Of a DNA stretch of 64,000 bases, positions 49,664 through 61,132 are shown in pieces. The position numbers and the translations under genes are program-made. The stretch is from contig NC_089225.1 in assembly GCF_963924675.1 (NCBI RefSeq), forward strand, positions 114,051,094 to 114,115,093, written 5' to 3'. The DNA is from Phocoena phocoena (lineage: Eukaryota > Chordata > Mammalia > Artiodactyla > Phocoenidae). Position 1 is the first letter of the stretch. Every line of letters starts with the position of its first letter. The notes under the pieces were generated by a model that did no database searches, was not told the DNA's origin, and saw only the letters and a list, made by a program, of their open reading frames with translations.

Positions 49664-50539
49664 CTACTGTGAAAGTTGACCTAAGTCCAGAGCCTTTTTC
49701 AGAGCATCCTTGAATTCTTTGTTCCTCAGACAGTAGATCAAGGGGTTGATGACTGGGGTGAGGACGGTGTAAACAGCAGAGATGAGCTTGTTGGAGCTCC
49801 GGGAATCCATGGCCTGGGGCCAGACGTACATGAATATCGAGGCCGTGTAGAAGATGGTGACCACGGTGAGGTAGGAGGCGCAGGTGGAGAAGGCTCGCCG
49901 ACGGCCCGTGGCCGAGGGGACGCGCGGGACGGCCAGGGTGATGTGTCCGTAGGAAAGCATGGTGGCCATGAGCGGGAACACCAGGATGCTGAAGGTCAGG
50001 ACAAAGCCGACCAGCTCGGCGGTCGAGAAGTCCGTGCGGGCCAGCTTGAGGATGGGGGAGATGTCACAGAAGACGTGCTCAGGACATTGGAGCCACAGAA
50101 CGTGGTGCTGGAGATAGAGTAGACCTTGATCACAGAGATGGCGAAGCCACTCACGAAGGCGAAGGCCACCAGCTGGACACACAGCCCCATGGTCATGATG
50201 GCTTGGTAGCGGTCGCAGGCCATGGAGGCCAGGAGCACACACCCGGTGCACATCAGGGAGTTGAAGAAGTAGAGCTGAGTCATGCAGCCAATGAAGGAGA
50301 TGCGTCCCCGCTGCATGAGGAAGCCGCCCAGCATCTTAGGGATGGTGTCAGACACGTACCAGATCTCCAGGGACGACAGGATGCCCGGAAAGTAGTGCAT
50401 GGGCCTGTGGAGGGAGGAGCTGCCCCAGATGGTGAGGATGACGGCCAGGTTCTCCACCAGCACGAAAAGGGAGGCAGCCGGGGCCGTGAGGAAGCCCACC
50501 AGCGTGAAGGCGCTGACCTCGGTCACGTTCTCCCCTCAT
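49664..50539 (-). pseudogene. OR6B2-like: Olfactory receptor pseudogene, OR6B2/OR6B3 type
   Basis: A single-exon class II odorant receptor relic. Recognisable blocks, in order, are the glycosylation motif NVT near the N-terminus, FVLVENLAVILT (TM1), LHRPMHYF (for the usual LHxPMYYF), GCMTQLYFF, MACDRYQAI (a damaged MAYDRYVAIC box), ISPILKLA, AFSTCASYLTVV (TM6), and PVINPLIYCLRN (TM7) with stop at 49666-49664. Four lesions are visible. About 2 nt are missing just after the ATG at 50539-50537, which puts that ATG out of frame. About 14 residues of TM1 are missing near 50460. About 9 residues are missing after DRYQAI, near 50190. One base is missing near 50075, after FCGSNVL. Position upstream of NDUFA10 on the same strand matches the human 2q37.3 order with OR6B2 and OR6B3; the sequence alone does not separate those two. 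In whales this is most likely a dead gene. Confidence 0.9.
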
Positions 50540-51469
50540 CCTTCCGTGTGGGGAGCCCAGGGCTGCAAACCGGCTTCGTGCCAGATGAGGGCCGAGGACG
50601 GCTGGGGAAGAAAGCACAGCTCAGCCTGGGGGTGAGTTTTGGCCCAAGGAGGGGACAGCTGGCTCCTGGAGCAGCAGGGGAGCAGAAAGTGTCTCCAAGT
50701 TAAGCCTTTGCCACTGAACATGGCGGCTCTAGGTCTCCTGGCGACCCGCGGGGCTCCAGAACGCGCTGCCCTTTTCCTCCCCCAGGCAATCTTGAAACCA
50801 TCTAATTGCTCTTATAACCCAGACTTTCCCAAGGAATCTAACAACAGTAACGATGCACAGCCCTTCGCCACCAGGGTCATCTATACTAGGAGATGCTTGG
50901 TCTTTCGCCTGGTTTCAGAGATGATTGTATAAGAGGAAGGGACACCAGGAGGGCTCATGGGATGGTGGGGTGTGTGGCAGCCAAACCAGACCCCAGACCC
51001 ATGGGGTCCCTCCACAGGGCTGGGGGTCTGCAGGAGAAGAAGCAGCCTCCCAGGCCAAGAGCGGAGAGTGGTTACGTGTCTATCTTTGCACCACGTCAAG
51101 GCCCTCTTAAAATATGGTAAAGGAATAAAAAGATAAAACCCCATAACATCAAAAAGATCCGGAGGGAGTATCAGCAAGGGGAGGTGTCAACACGAGTCTG
51201 GAGGAGAGAAAACAGAAGGCAGAGGGTGGCTGGGCAGCAGAGGGGAGAAGTCCAGAACATTCTCAAGGGACCTGTCGCTGAGGGAGAGGCCACCTGTCCA
51301 GCACGTGACAGGGGTGATGGCGGAGTGAAAGGGGCATGAAAACAAGGCTCCTACATGCAGTGTTTCCAGAGCAGTCCGTTGGCCGCTCCGGCACGCTCTC
51401 TCCATCCTGCAGGTGGGTCCCCCAGAGCCAGCCTCAATGCCATAAAGGAGCACCTAGACCTTATCAAGT

Positions 51470-51650
51470 GTCAGGTGTGTCCACATAAATCCCCCCTGAA
51501 ATCCTCACCACGGCCCTGGGAGAACAAGGCTCATATTCTTCAGATGAAAATCTGAGGCTCACAGTGGAAAGTTCATGGACTTACCCAAGGTCGTGGCAGC
51601 ACCAGGACACACCGGGTCCTCAAACACCAAGGCTGTGGCTCTTCCCGAGG
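51470..51650 (-). repeat. MIR SINE, minus orientation
   Basis: 'cagatgaaaatctgaggctc' then 'acttacccaaggtcgtggca' is the reverse complement of the MIR core. Confidence 0.65.
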
Positions 51651-51826
51651 GATGTCTACAAGAGAAAAAAGTGAACCCATTTGGGTGTGGGCTAGAAATT
51701 TGGAACTGTTAAGATGGACAGTTAGAGTTTCTGGTTGCCCCCTGACACTATTCTAACAGGTTATAAAATGCAAGTTCACAAAATAAACAGTATTGGCCAG
51801 AAGAAAAGGCAAAGATTTACGCAGTG

Positions 51827-51830
<4 letters not shown>

Positions 51831-51861
<31 letters not shown>

Positions 51862-52051
51862 AGTACGCGGGCCTCTCACTGTTGTGGCCTCTCCCGTTGC
51901 GGAGCACAGGCTCCAGATGCACAGGCTCAGCGGCCATGGCTCACGGGCCCAGCCGCTCCACGGCATGTGGGATCCTCCCGGACCGGGGCACGAACCCGTG
52001 TTCCCTGCATCGGCAGGCGGACTCCCAACCACTGTGCCACCAGGGAAGCCC
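51831..52051 (-). mobile_element. CHR-2 SINE, short form, with long poly(T)
   Basis: Reverse-oriented copy opening with a run of about 28 T (51831-51859) and ending in ccagggaagcccc. The long, pure tail and low divergence suggest a young insertion. Overlapping long ORFs starting in the T run are artefacts. Confidence 0.92.
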
Positions 52052-53509
52052 CACACCCTCACTCTGATCATCGTTTTGGAAAATCAGCACATTCCACACA
52101 GAAGCACAGATTTCTGGCTTCTCCTGAACAGTTGGAAGGGCTGGGGCAGCTTCCGTGTCCCCGTGCACCCCGAAGGGCTGGACCCTTGGGCAGGGCGAGA
52201 ACGGCCCTCTCAGCAGGCGGCACCTGCAGCTCCCTTGTGGTCCGGCTCCAGCTGTGGGGTGCGGGGCTCCTGCCTCAGAGCCGAGCCGCCCCTGCAGCTC
52301 TGCTCACGCCCCCCAACCAGTCTCCTTGGGCGCACGTTTCCCGCCCTCTCTCCTCCGGGCTCTCCTGTTTGCCGCTGTCTCCGCTGAGTCCCCAGACGTC
52401 CCCGCGACTTGGCATCTCTGTCACGCCTGGACCCCTCTCGTCCATCAATGCTCAGGGGCAGCCATGGTCTGGGTTCCTGCCCCCTCGGCCCGCAGCCACC
52501 TGGCTTCTGTCCCCACGCGCCGCGGACCGGTGGCCCCCCAGATGCCAGTGACCAGCCCTTCCCTAATTTCTGGGGGATGTTTCGTTCCGTCTCCACTCGC
52601 CTCGCCTCCGCATTTGGTGCTGTGGCCCCAGCTTTCTGCTCTCACTGCCCACACTCAGCAAAGCCACCCACCTCCAGTCTCCACCAGATGACGCCCGCAC
52701 CGCCCTGTCTGTCTGCAGATCCCACCCGTGCGTCCAGCCGATGACAGGAGGCCTCCACGGGCCCTGGAGTCCACGCCCTCCTCGTGTTCATCTCGGACCA
52801 GGACACCACCATCTACCCCGCTGCCCGGGCGGACACCAAGCTTCAGCTCTCCTTATCCCCGTGGCTAAGACAAGGCCGGTCCCACCCCTCCCACAGCATC
52901 ACGTCTCTCCAGCAGGCTCCCTTGTCGCCACCCTCGTGGGCTTCCTCCAGCCACCGCGAGTTCAGGCTCCATCACCGCACCCGGAATGATCGTAACCAAA
53001 ACTCTGACTGGTCCTCCTCCACAGTCCCTGACTCCATCTGGTCCACCCTGCGTGGGGCAGAGAGCTGCACGCAGACCCCTCTCCCAGCCGCATCCGTCCA
53101 AACACCACTCTTCTGAGCAAAGCCCTCTGCTGCCCCCTGGCTCCTGTCTGTCCCCGTCGAACGACAGAATCCTGCCCCAGGAATCACGTTCAGTCCCTGA
53201 GAGCACCTTGCTGACCTCAGGTACCCCTGCCGCCCCATCACCAGCGGAACTTGGGCGTCCGTCAGGTCTCAGCTGTGATCTCCTCCCGAGGGCTCCCTGG
53301 GCTCCCAGCACTGCTATGAGATGCCCCCAAAGGGAGAGCTCAGGATTTGGGTGCAGAAGGGAGGTGCACACTTGTGAGAGAAAGGAGGAGGAAGACCTTG
53401 TTTTGGGACGTGTTGGATCTGAGGGACCACCACGTAGAGACACAGTGAGTAGGGTCGCAATGTTCAGACCTCACGGAGGAAGCAGGGGAGGGGCCCCTAC
53501 TTATCCGTC

Positions 53510-53990
53510 CATCTGATACTGAGCGCCCACTATTGGGGAGTGATGGTTTCAAGGTACTTGGGGTCGATGGGGAGAGAGAACAGTCGGAAACGTCTGCCTC
53601 CATGAAACGTAAGTTCTAGGGAGGGCAGGGAAGCAGACAGGACAGTAAACACCGCTCATAACACGCAGATAAGCTGCTTAGGATGTACGGAGATGGAGAG
53701 TGAGACCGGAAGGCGGGTCCGGGTTAGGGCCGTGGGGAACAAGGGTCAGTGAGAAGGCGACACCGACCCAGGGGCAAAGTCCCCACGGGGTGAGGACTGG
53801 CCAGGGGGCTACGGGGGGAGTGGGGGACACCAGGGCACCTCTGGGTGCGTGGAGGGCGGCACAGACACAGCCTGGCTGGAGCAGAGTGACACAGAGCAGT
53901 GGTTGGGGGCTCTGTCACCAAGGAAGGGGGGACGTCAGCAGAGCCTCGTGGGCCATGGGGAGGCCACTGGCTTTCACGCTGAGATGGGCA
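53510..53990 (-). repeat. L2-like fragment, minus orientation
   Basis: 'tgagcgcccactattgggga' and 'acaggacagtaaacaccgct' resemble the reversed L2 3' region. Very diverged, limits uncertain. Confidence 0.4.
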
Positions 53991-54192
53991 GCAGCCCTTA
54001 GCCTGCCGGGCCGGAGCAGAGGGTTTCAGGGAAGTGACTCTTAGGTTCCTCTGCATTTCTTGTTGCTCTCAAAGTTCCCAGTTATGAGGGAAATGTGTGG
54101 TCATTTCCAGCCTCATCAGAGAGGGAATCAGTGGAAATTTACATGAGGGCCAGACACAGTGGGATTGAGGGAGACAGTGGAAGGGGGCCGGA

Positions 54193-54320
54193 GCCAGGTG
54201 AGCAGAGGGGAGGATGCGGGGGGCCCGGAGGGGAAGATGCGGGTGAGCAGAGGGGAGGATGCAGGGCAGGAGGGGAGGATGCAGGGCAGGAGGGGAGGAT
54301 GCGGGGCCGGAGGGGCGGCG
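54193..54320. repeat. Purine-rich minisatellite
   Basis: About five to six tandem units of roughly 18 to 20 bp, built on AGGGGAGGATGC with GGGCAGG or GGGGGC spacers. The first units also contain 'tgagcag'. The G-rich strand is the plus strand. Confidence 0.85.
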
Positions 54321-55819
54321 GTGGGGGTAGCTCTCCCCCAAATCGGGGGTCCCTTGCACTGAGACTCAGGGCACCCCGACAAGGGACGTGAGCAAAGTGG
54401 AGACAGCACCAGCCTGCGCCCCCCCTCTCCCACCAACACCCGCTCTGGCTTTGCAGCAAACGGGGAATAGACACAAAGAGTGTTCCTGTCTGGAAACGTC
54501 CCTCCACGTCCCGTTTCAGCAGACTCCTTGTGAGGACAGGAGGGAACGGGAGAGGGCCCGGGCAGGCAGGCATGTGTCGGGGAGAGAGATGGAGAGCATC
54601 CTGTAAGTAGCTTGGGGTGGCGGGCAGGGACGAGCAGACCTTCGGCAGGGGTTCCCGCATGTTCCTAGAGTGGGGGGCGTCTCCTGGGGGGCGGACGAAG
54701 TGGGCGGTGGCAAGAGTGCCCCTCGGTGGAGAACTTCAGAGCTCAGGGGGGAGGATGCTGGAGATGCGGGGTGCAGTGGGGTGAAGCACGCGGGGAGGAA
54801 GCCCCCACCTTGTGAGATCAGGGACCTCTCAACCCCGGCCCCGCCCCAAACACTTCCCTCCGAGGGACGAGGTCCAGAGGCAGCCAGACTGGCCACTTCA
54901 CCGAGGGGCAGGACCCCGCGGAAACCTACCTGGAGAGCCGCAGGTGTCCCTGGCCTCCCCGAGCCCAGCGCAGGCGGGGCGTCGCTCCTCTCTGCCCACT
55001 GGGCCCTGAGCGGGCGGCCCCCAGCGTGGCCTGTCCTGTCCTGAAGTAGCCGGTCTGGCTCTGACATCTGCCTGTTCAAAGGCGGCGCCGGAAGAAGGGC
55101 TGTTGGCCATCTCCCCATCGCGCACAGATGCGGGGCTCCAGGGTCCACTTACCCCTCCACGGAGATGTAACTGCCCACATCACCAATTAGCACAGAATCT
55201 CCCCTCCCGTCCCGGGCCTCCGGTCCCTGCTCGTGACGTCTGCTGGGCTTCGCCGCTGACACTCCCTGTGCCCTGTCCAGGTGTCCTGGCCCTTGACCGA
55301 GCTTCCTCCCCAATCCACTCAGTCTCCAGCCACACAGCACTGTCCTTACCAAGACCTATGCTACCCCTTCCTTTGGGGCTGGGGAGGGGTATGACTCCTG
55401 CTTGGGGGCAGGGGTGCTCCATGTGCCATGACCGCGGCGTGGTCCAGGGCGATGGACTCGGTGGGGACCCTGCTCTACCTCAGGGTTCATGGATGTTATT
55501 ACTCACAAAGGGGCAGGGAAATTTGAGTTTCTGGCATAAGAACTTTTCCCCCATCTATGTAATCAACACACACACACCATTGTATTAGTCTCAGCCAAAA
55601 CAGGCCCGTCTTGCAAACGTTTCCAAAAGATGGTTTTGTGTTGGCTGGAGAACAGGAGTGACCTAGAGACCTGTGCTTGCCCAGTGAGTCTGGGGCTGCC
55701 CTTGATGGAGAATCACTGAGCTTGGACATGGGGAGGAGCATGCAGAGGGAGGCTGTCATGCTTGTAAATAAATACCCCAACTTGCCAGTGACTTTCCTGC
55801 TCTCGGGAAAGCCAATGGA

Positions 55820-56190
55820 ATGAAAAAAGGACGGCCGATTACAAAATGGGCGGACAGACGCTTCATCAAAGAGGATAAAAGGACGGCCAAAAGCACAGGA
55901 GAAAGTGTGCACCACCATTAGCCACAACCTCACCGCTGGCCAGGAGGCAGGGAGACTGGAACTCCCGGACACTGCTGGTGCGGCTGCAACTCTGGTCGTA
56001 CCGCCACCCTGGGAAACAGCTCAGCAGTTTCTTATAAAGCTAAGTATATTTGCACAAAAACCTATGCACGAATGTTTACAGCAGCTCTTTTCATAATCGT
56101 TAAAAGCTGGAAATAACTCGGATGTCCTTTAACAAGCCAATTGTACTACGTCCACGCAACAGAAGCTAACCAACTAACGAAGAGTGTGGA
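55820..56190 (+). mobile_element. L1 3' fragment
   Basis: Text such as 'attacaaaatgggcggacag' and 'gaatgtttacagcagctctt' matches the ORF2 end of L1. A degraded copy without coding potential. Confidence 0.65.
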
Positions 56191-56343
56191 TCGAGCTCAC
56201 ATTTTTATGTTCTTGTCCATTTGGATGATGCCTTCTTACACCAGCGTGCATTTCCCTATAGCTGCTGGTAAAGTTGGGCCCCTGCTCATACACTTAGCGT
56301 CCAGCTGGCTCTCTTTCTTCAGAAACAACTGCTTAAGTCTTTT

Positions 56344-56701
56344 TCTTTTAAATTTATTTATTATTTTATTTTATCTTTGGCTGCATCAAGTCTTCATTGC
56401 TGCACGCGGGCTTTCTGTGGTTGCGGTGAGCAGGGGCCACTCTTCCGTGTGGTGCGCGGGCTTCTCATTGCAGTGGCTTCTCTTGTTGCAGAGCACGGGC
56501 TCTAGGCACACGGGTTTCAGTAGTTGTGGCACATGGGCTCAGTAGTTGTGGCTTGCGGGCTCTAGAGTGCAGGCTCAGTAGCTGTGGCGCACAGGCTTAG
56601 TTGCTCCGCGGCATGTGGGATCCTCCCAGACCAGGGCTCGAACCCATGTCCCCTGCATCGGCAGGCGGACTCTCAACCACTGCGCCACCAGGGAAGCCCC
56701 T
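56344..56701 (-). mobile_element. CHR-type SINE, long form
   Basis: Reverse-oriented long form with the repeated 'agtagttgtggc' units, ending ccaccagggaagcccc. It is bounded by CTTAAGTCTTTT at 56332-56343 and 56703-56714. The right copy is shared with the adjacent L1 piece. Confidence 0.9.
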
Positions 56702-56720
56702 ACTTAAGTCTTTTACTTGT

Positions 56721-56999
56721 CTTTTTTTAAATTTTTATTGGAATATAGTTGCTTTACAATGTTGTGTTAGTTCCAGGTACACAGCAAAGTGAATCAGTTC
56801 TACATGCACATGTATCCACTCTTTTCTAGTTTCTTCTCCCATATAGGTCATTACAGAGTACTGAGTGGAGTTCCCTGTGCTACACAGTAGGTCCTCATTA
56901 GTTATCTATTTTATATATGGTAGAGTGTATGTGTCACTGCCAGTCTCCCAGTCCATCCCTCCCCTCCTTCCGCCCTATCCTCTTAACCCCTGGTGAAAG
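56721..56999 (-). mobile_element. 5'-truncated L1 3' UTR with target duplication
   Basis: Begins at a T-rich tail, then 'attggaatatagttgcttta' and 'tacacagtaggtcctcatta', typical of the cetartiodactyl L1 3' UTR in reverse. It is flanked by the 19-bp duplication ACTTAAGTCTTTTACTTGT at 56702-56720 and 57000-57018. Confidence 0.85.
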
Positions 57000-57399
57000 A
57001 CTTAAGTCTTTTACTTGTTTTTAATTGAACTCACTGTATTTCTTTCATTGATTTGAATTCTGTGTTCATAACTTCAGGTGTTTTTGGTAATTTATTTGTA
57101 TTACAAGTATATTCTCCACTCTGTATATTGGTATATTCTCCATTCTTCATCCTCTCACTAATTTCTTCTGATGAAGTCCTGGGCACCAGTCTGTCTGGGG
57201 GCCCATCCCTTCCCTACTGAGTCCATGGGACTTGGGGCAAGACCACCTGTTCCTAACTCCTGGGAGAGTATTAACTAGTCTAAGCCTGTATACTAAGAGT
57301 GGTTGTTACATCCATTTGCCCTCAACAGATCCACAAGAACCCAGAATTCAGAAAACCAGCTCACAGCGTTGCCTTGGAAAGAGTTCAGCTTCAGGTAGA

Positions 57400-59300
57400 C
57401 GTGTGACCTAAGTTGGTCCATGGTGCTGATAGAGGGAAGTTACTCATTAATGGAGAGATGCCTTCTCCCTTATCAGTCTCACTCATTCACGTTTTCTTTT
57501 AGGTTGGCACTGTTCAAGAACTGTTTGTTCTCTCAAAGTCACAGGGGGTCTCCCGTGTCCTATTTGGGAGGCTATCTGGACTTCCCTCCTTGCAGACGAC
57601 ATTTATGCATTCCTTTGCCCTCAGGTATTATCTTTCTTTCTCTCCATTTGTCATCGATTTTAGTCCAAACTTTTCCACCTTTGCAAGGGACATTAGTTTC
57701 AGCCCCTGTGCCACTCCAGAATCCTGGCAGCAATGCCAGTCCAGCAAGGGCCTCCTCCTCAGCCAGCTCCCCCAACATGGGGGGGGCACCCAAGGGCAGA
57801 GTCCATGGGCCTCCTCAACCAGCGACCACACCACTGCATTCCCCGCCCGCTCCAATGTTTCCAGAGACAATGGGGCACAATTCACCCCATCTCCCTCGGA
57901 AATTCTGGCCTAGAGGTTTAAAGCACCCTTATAGGTTCTTGCTGAGGGGCCTTCCCTGCTTCCAGTACCTGCAGTGGCAGCCCTGGTCCCAGGACCACTG
58001 CACAGGAAAAGGAAAGTTGAGAACTGCATCTCCCCTCCCCCTCCCCCAGCAAAGGAGGGGGCTACTGAGTAGGGACCCTCTCCTGGCCTCCCTCGTGCTG
58101 AGAGGGAGCCAGTGCTACGTACCCTTTAAACGAGCGTTTCGACGACCCATCCAGCTCCCCATCAAACCACTCCTCTGAGGATGAAATGCTACACGATGTA
58201 TCCACCGGATACGGTGTCTCTTTGCCACTGTTGGACACCGTGGGCTGTAAGCGTGTTCCCTGGTTTGAAGAAACGTAGCTCCGCGGTCCAATCGGGACAG
58301 TACCTTAGTTCCAGTCTTTTTACAGTGTCTCAGCATTTTCACCTACCGTCAGGTGTGCAAAGCCTCGTCCGGAGTGTCTCTTCCCATCAGGACCCGTTTA
58401 CAGCCTCCTGGAGTGCCGGGACGGGATGCTGCCCTCCCTAAACCAAGATGCTTATGGTTGGTCAGTCAAGCGATGGTCATAGGACGTTGTCCGCGCGGCA
58501 GCGGTATCTGGCCACTCTGCATATGGCCCTAAAGCCAGCCGTAGGCAAAGAGGCTCCCAGCGCGTGAATACGAGGAACCGGTCCTCCCGCCCCCAGGCAG
58601 CGTGCTCCTGAGGGTCCATTTCCAGGTCATCGTGGAACTCCCTCCGTATCGCAGTGTTTCTCTGACATCGCCCAAGACATTATGGTTATCTCCGGCTTCA
58701 GGACTATTTTACGTCCTCAGTCTCAGGGACACTCGCACTCAGTGCCCAACAGCAACTGGTGATTGGCTCTCAGATGGTGTGTGCCATCACCGCTGGGTCT
58801 GGAGCCGTCCTGGTCCAAAATCCCAGTGTTTGCCACTGGGCGGCACTCACGGGCTTCAGCCATGAGCTCCAGCCTGCCAAGTGTGACTTACAGATTCTTC
58901 CAGAGTCATGACTGAGTGGGGATCATCAGGGCCAAGGGCATGGCAGAGCTACTGCTTTTTGCGACTCAGATGTAACCTGCTGTCGTTTAGTCCCCCAGTC
59001 AAACATGGCCTTCTTTAGGGTGTGGACTGGAGCTAGCCGGATTCCCAAATGTGGCATTTGCGTCCTCCAAACAACCCAACCATGCACGGTGTTTCTCCTA
59101 AGTTCCAGGGATAGGCAAGGACTGCAGTTTGTTTTCAGTTGCCTGTGGGATGTCAAGAGTGGCTTCTCCCAAGAATTTCACTGTCTGGTCTGGCCCTTCC
59201 GTCTTTGCTGGAAACATCAGCCAGCCTCTGTTAATCACGTGTATCAGCATCGCACATGTCAGGCCCAGCTTGCCCTTCAGTGTCCGATGTTATTTTGGCG
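57400..59300 (-). mobile_element. Endogenous retrovirus pol relic, degenerate
   Basis: Read on the minus strand. A segment around 59012-58990 gives KKAMFDWGTKRQQ, which resembles the retroviral reverse transcriptase connection region. Further on, DRGATF (about 58288) and HPQRSGLMGSW (about 58183-58150) resemble the second catalytic Asp block and the end of the integrase core. In the latter, Gly stands where the catalytic Glu is expected. The distance between these blocks is much shorter than in an intact pol, so RNase H and part of integrase are deleted. Stops and frame changes are frequent. The sequence below 58100 is read as the post-integrase part. No LTR was recognised next to it. Confidence 0.6.
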
Positions 59301-59489
59301 ATACTTGCTCTTTCCGAACAACCCTGGCCATCCTACCCAGACACTTTGGTGGGACTCTCTCACTCAGGCTAGTGCCCTCTGGGGGGCTGTTCTCGTCCCT
59401 CATCTCTCTGTAATCATTTGCCCTCCCTCGGTGACCTCCAAGATCACTATCTCCGTATGAGGTCGTCCAGTCTCCGCCACCCCCATCCG

Positions 59490-60000
59490 TAAGGCACAAA
59501 TACTAAGTGTACAGCTCAGTGATTCTCATGAAAATCCCCGTGAAACTACCATGCATGTCAAGACTGAAAACACTTTCAGAACCAAAGAAGGCCCGCTTTT
59601 TTGTGTTCCTTTCCAATTAATACCTTGCTCCGAGGGTGACGACTATTCTGATCTCTAACAACATAAACTGCTTTTGTCTGCTTTTGAACATTATAAAAAT
59701 GGGATTACATAATGCACACTCTTTTGTCTGGCTCATTGGTCTCACCGCAGAGCCCGTGAAAGTCATCCACGCTGTTGCATGTAGCAGTGCTTCATTCTTT
59801 CCCACTGCTGCCTAGCATTCTACCACATAGATATACAAAACTTATTTATCCTCTCTACTGTTCATAGCCATTTGAGTTGTTTCACCTTGGGAGCTATTAT
59901 GACTCAAGCTGCTATGAGCAATCTTTTGTATATCTTTTGATGGTTGTAAGTACTGATTTATATTGCAAATATACCAAGTAAACTAAAATTGCTGGGTCAC
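59490..60000 (-). mobile_element. L1 3' UTR-like relic
   Basis: Reverse-oriented text such as 'tataaaaatgggattacata' near 59692 and 'ttgagttgtttcaccttggg' near 59873, a style seen in old L1 3' regions. It abuts the ERV pol relic on its left. Confidence 0.6.
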
Positions 60001-60009
60001 ATGTTTAAC

Positions 60010-60735
60010 TTTAGTCGATAATGCCAGTTAAGAAGACTTCATGACTGTTTATACAGAAAATTTCAAAGAATCTATAAAATATCTCTTAGAACAATAAATA
60101 AGCTTGGGCTTCCCCGGTGGCGCAGTGGTTGAGAGTCCGCCTGCCGATGCAGGGGACACGGGTTCGTGCCCCGGTCCGGGAAGATCCCATGTGCCGCGGA
60201 GCGGCTGGGCCCGTGAGCCATGGCCGCTGAGCCTGCGCGTCCGGAGCCTGTGCTCCGCAACGGGAGAGGCCGCAACAGTGAGGGGCCCACGTACCGCAAA
60301 GTAAATAAATAAATAAATAAGCTTAGCAAAATTTCAGGATACAAAGTAGGCATACAAAATATTTATATACTAGCAATAATATTTATATATACTAGCAATA
60401 AACAATTGGAATTGAAATTTTAAAAGTACCATTTACAATAGCACCAGAGAAATGAAATGCTTCAGTGTACATCTAACAAAATAAGCACAAGACATATTCG
60501 CACAAAATTATAAACACTAATTTTAAAATTAAAGAAAGCCTAAATAAATGGAGAGATAATTTTTGGTCACGAATTGGAATATTCTATACTGTTAAGACAT
60601 CAATTCACCCAAATATGATCTATAGATTCAGTCAATGCAAACCCAATCAAAATTCTCACAGATTTTCTTTTTTGGGGTACATATTTATGAGCTAATTCTA
60701 GAATTTACATAGAAACTCAAAGAAACTAGAATAGC
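60010..60735 (+). mobile_element. L1 ORF2 C-terminal relic with SINE inside
   Basis: ORF2-type text ('ttcaggatacaaagtaggca', 'agtaccatttacaatagcacc') on both sides of the SINE at 60106-60311. Non-coding. Confidence 0.75.
60106..60311 (+). mobile_element. CHR-2 SINE, short form
   Basis: A well-preserved short-form copy with an AAATAAAT tail. The target duplication AATAAATAAGCTT is at 60093-60105 and 60312-60324. It is inserted in an L1 ORF2-derived piece. Confidence 0.93.
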
Positions 60736-61092
60736 TCTGTTATCTATTACCGATTAATAAATTACCCCAAAATTAGAGGCTAAAAAAACCAAAAACAAAC
60801 AAAACAAAGCAACAAGACATTTATCATCTTACAGTTTCTGTGGGTCAGGAATGTGGAAGCAGCTTAGCAGGGTTGTTCTGGCTCAAGGTCTCTCTTGAGG
60901 CAGAAATCAAATGTCGTTCTGGGCTGTCGTCATCTAAAGGCTCAACTGGGGGAGTATCCACTCCCAAGATCACCCGTGTCCACAGACAAGACTCAAAAGT
61001 TCTACTTCCCAGCTCATTAAAAGAAAAGCATCTTTTCGACAGTACTAATGACATTGCAGTTGACTTCCTCCAGAATAAGCAATAAGAGACAG

Positions 61093-61096
<4 letters not shown>

Positions 61097-61130
<34 letters not shown>
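61097..61130. repeat. AG dinucleotide microsatellite
   Basis: About 17 AG units. It lies inside the left LTR-like copy; the right LTR-like copy has a shorter purine tract at the equivalent place (about 63150-63180). Confidence 0.9.

Positions 61131-61132
<2 letters not shown>

Larger units (their letters stand above)
50540..55820. other. GC-rich intergenic interval, no gene recognised
   Basis: Contents are a MIR (51470-51650), a CHR-2 SINE (51831-52051), an L2-like segment (53510-53990) and a purine-rich minisatellite (54193-54320). The remainder is unique, GC-rich and full of overlapping chance ORFs on both strands, with no consistent coding frame, splice structure or family similarity that I can see. 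In human the next genes on this side of NDUFA10 include OR6B3 and COPS9, but no exon of COPS9 was recognised. Confidence 0.6.

Noticed and set aside
50203..50703. 166-residue plus-strand ORF over the OR pseudogene
   Set aside because: Antisense shadow of the receptor relic. His/Glu/Gly-rich translation without a family.
51793..52551. 252-residue ORF with an N-terminal phenylalanine run
   Set aside because: The Phe run is the poly(T) tail of a SINE and the next 70 residues are SINE body. Not a gene.
52865..53516. 192- and 176-residue ORFs on opposite strands
   Set aside because: They overlap each other in GC-rich unique DNA without conserved motifs, and part of the region looks L2-derived.
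54193..54320. CRISPR-like tandem array
   Set aside because: The units are contiguous and imperfect with no unique spacers, and the window is mammalian. It is a minisatellite.
57420..58178. 252-residue plus-strand ORF
   Set aside because: Antisense to the retroviral pol relic. The similarity to pol blocks is on the minus strand and the plus-strand translation shows no domain.
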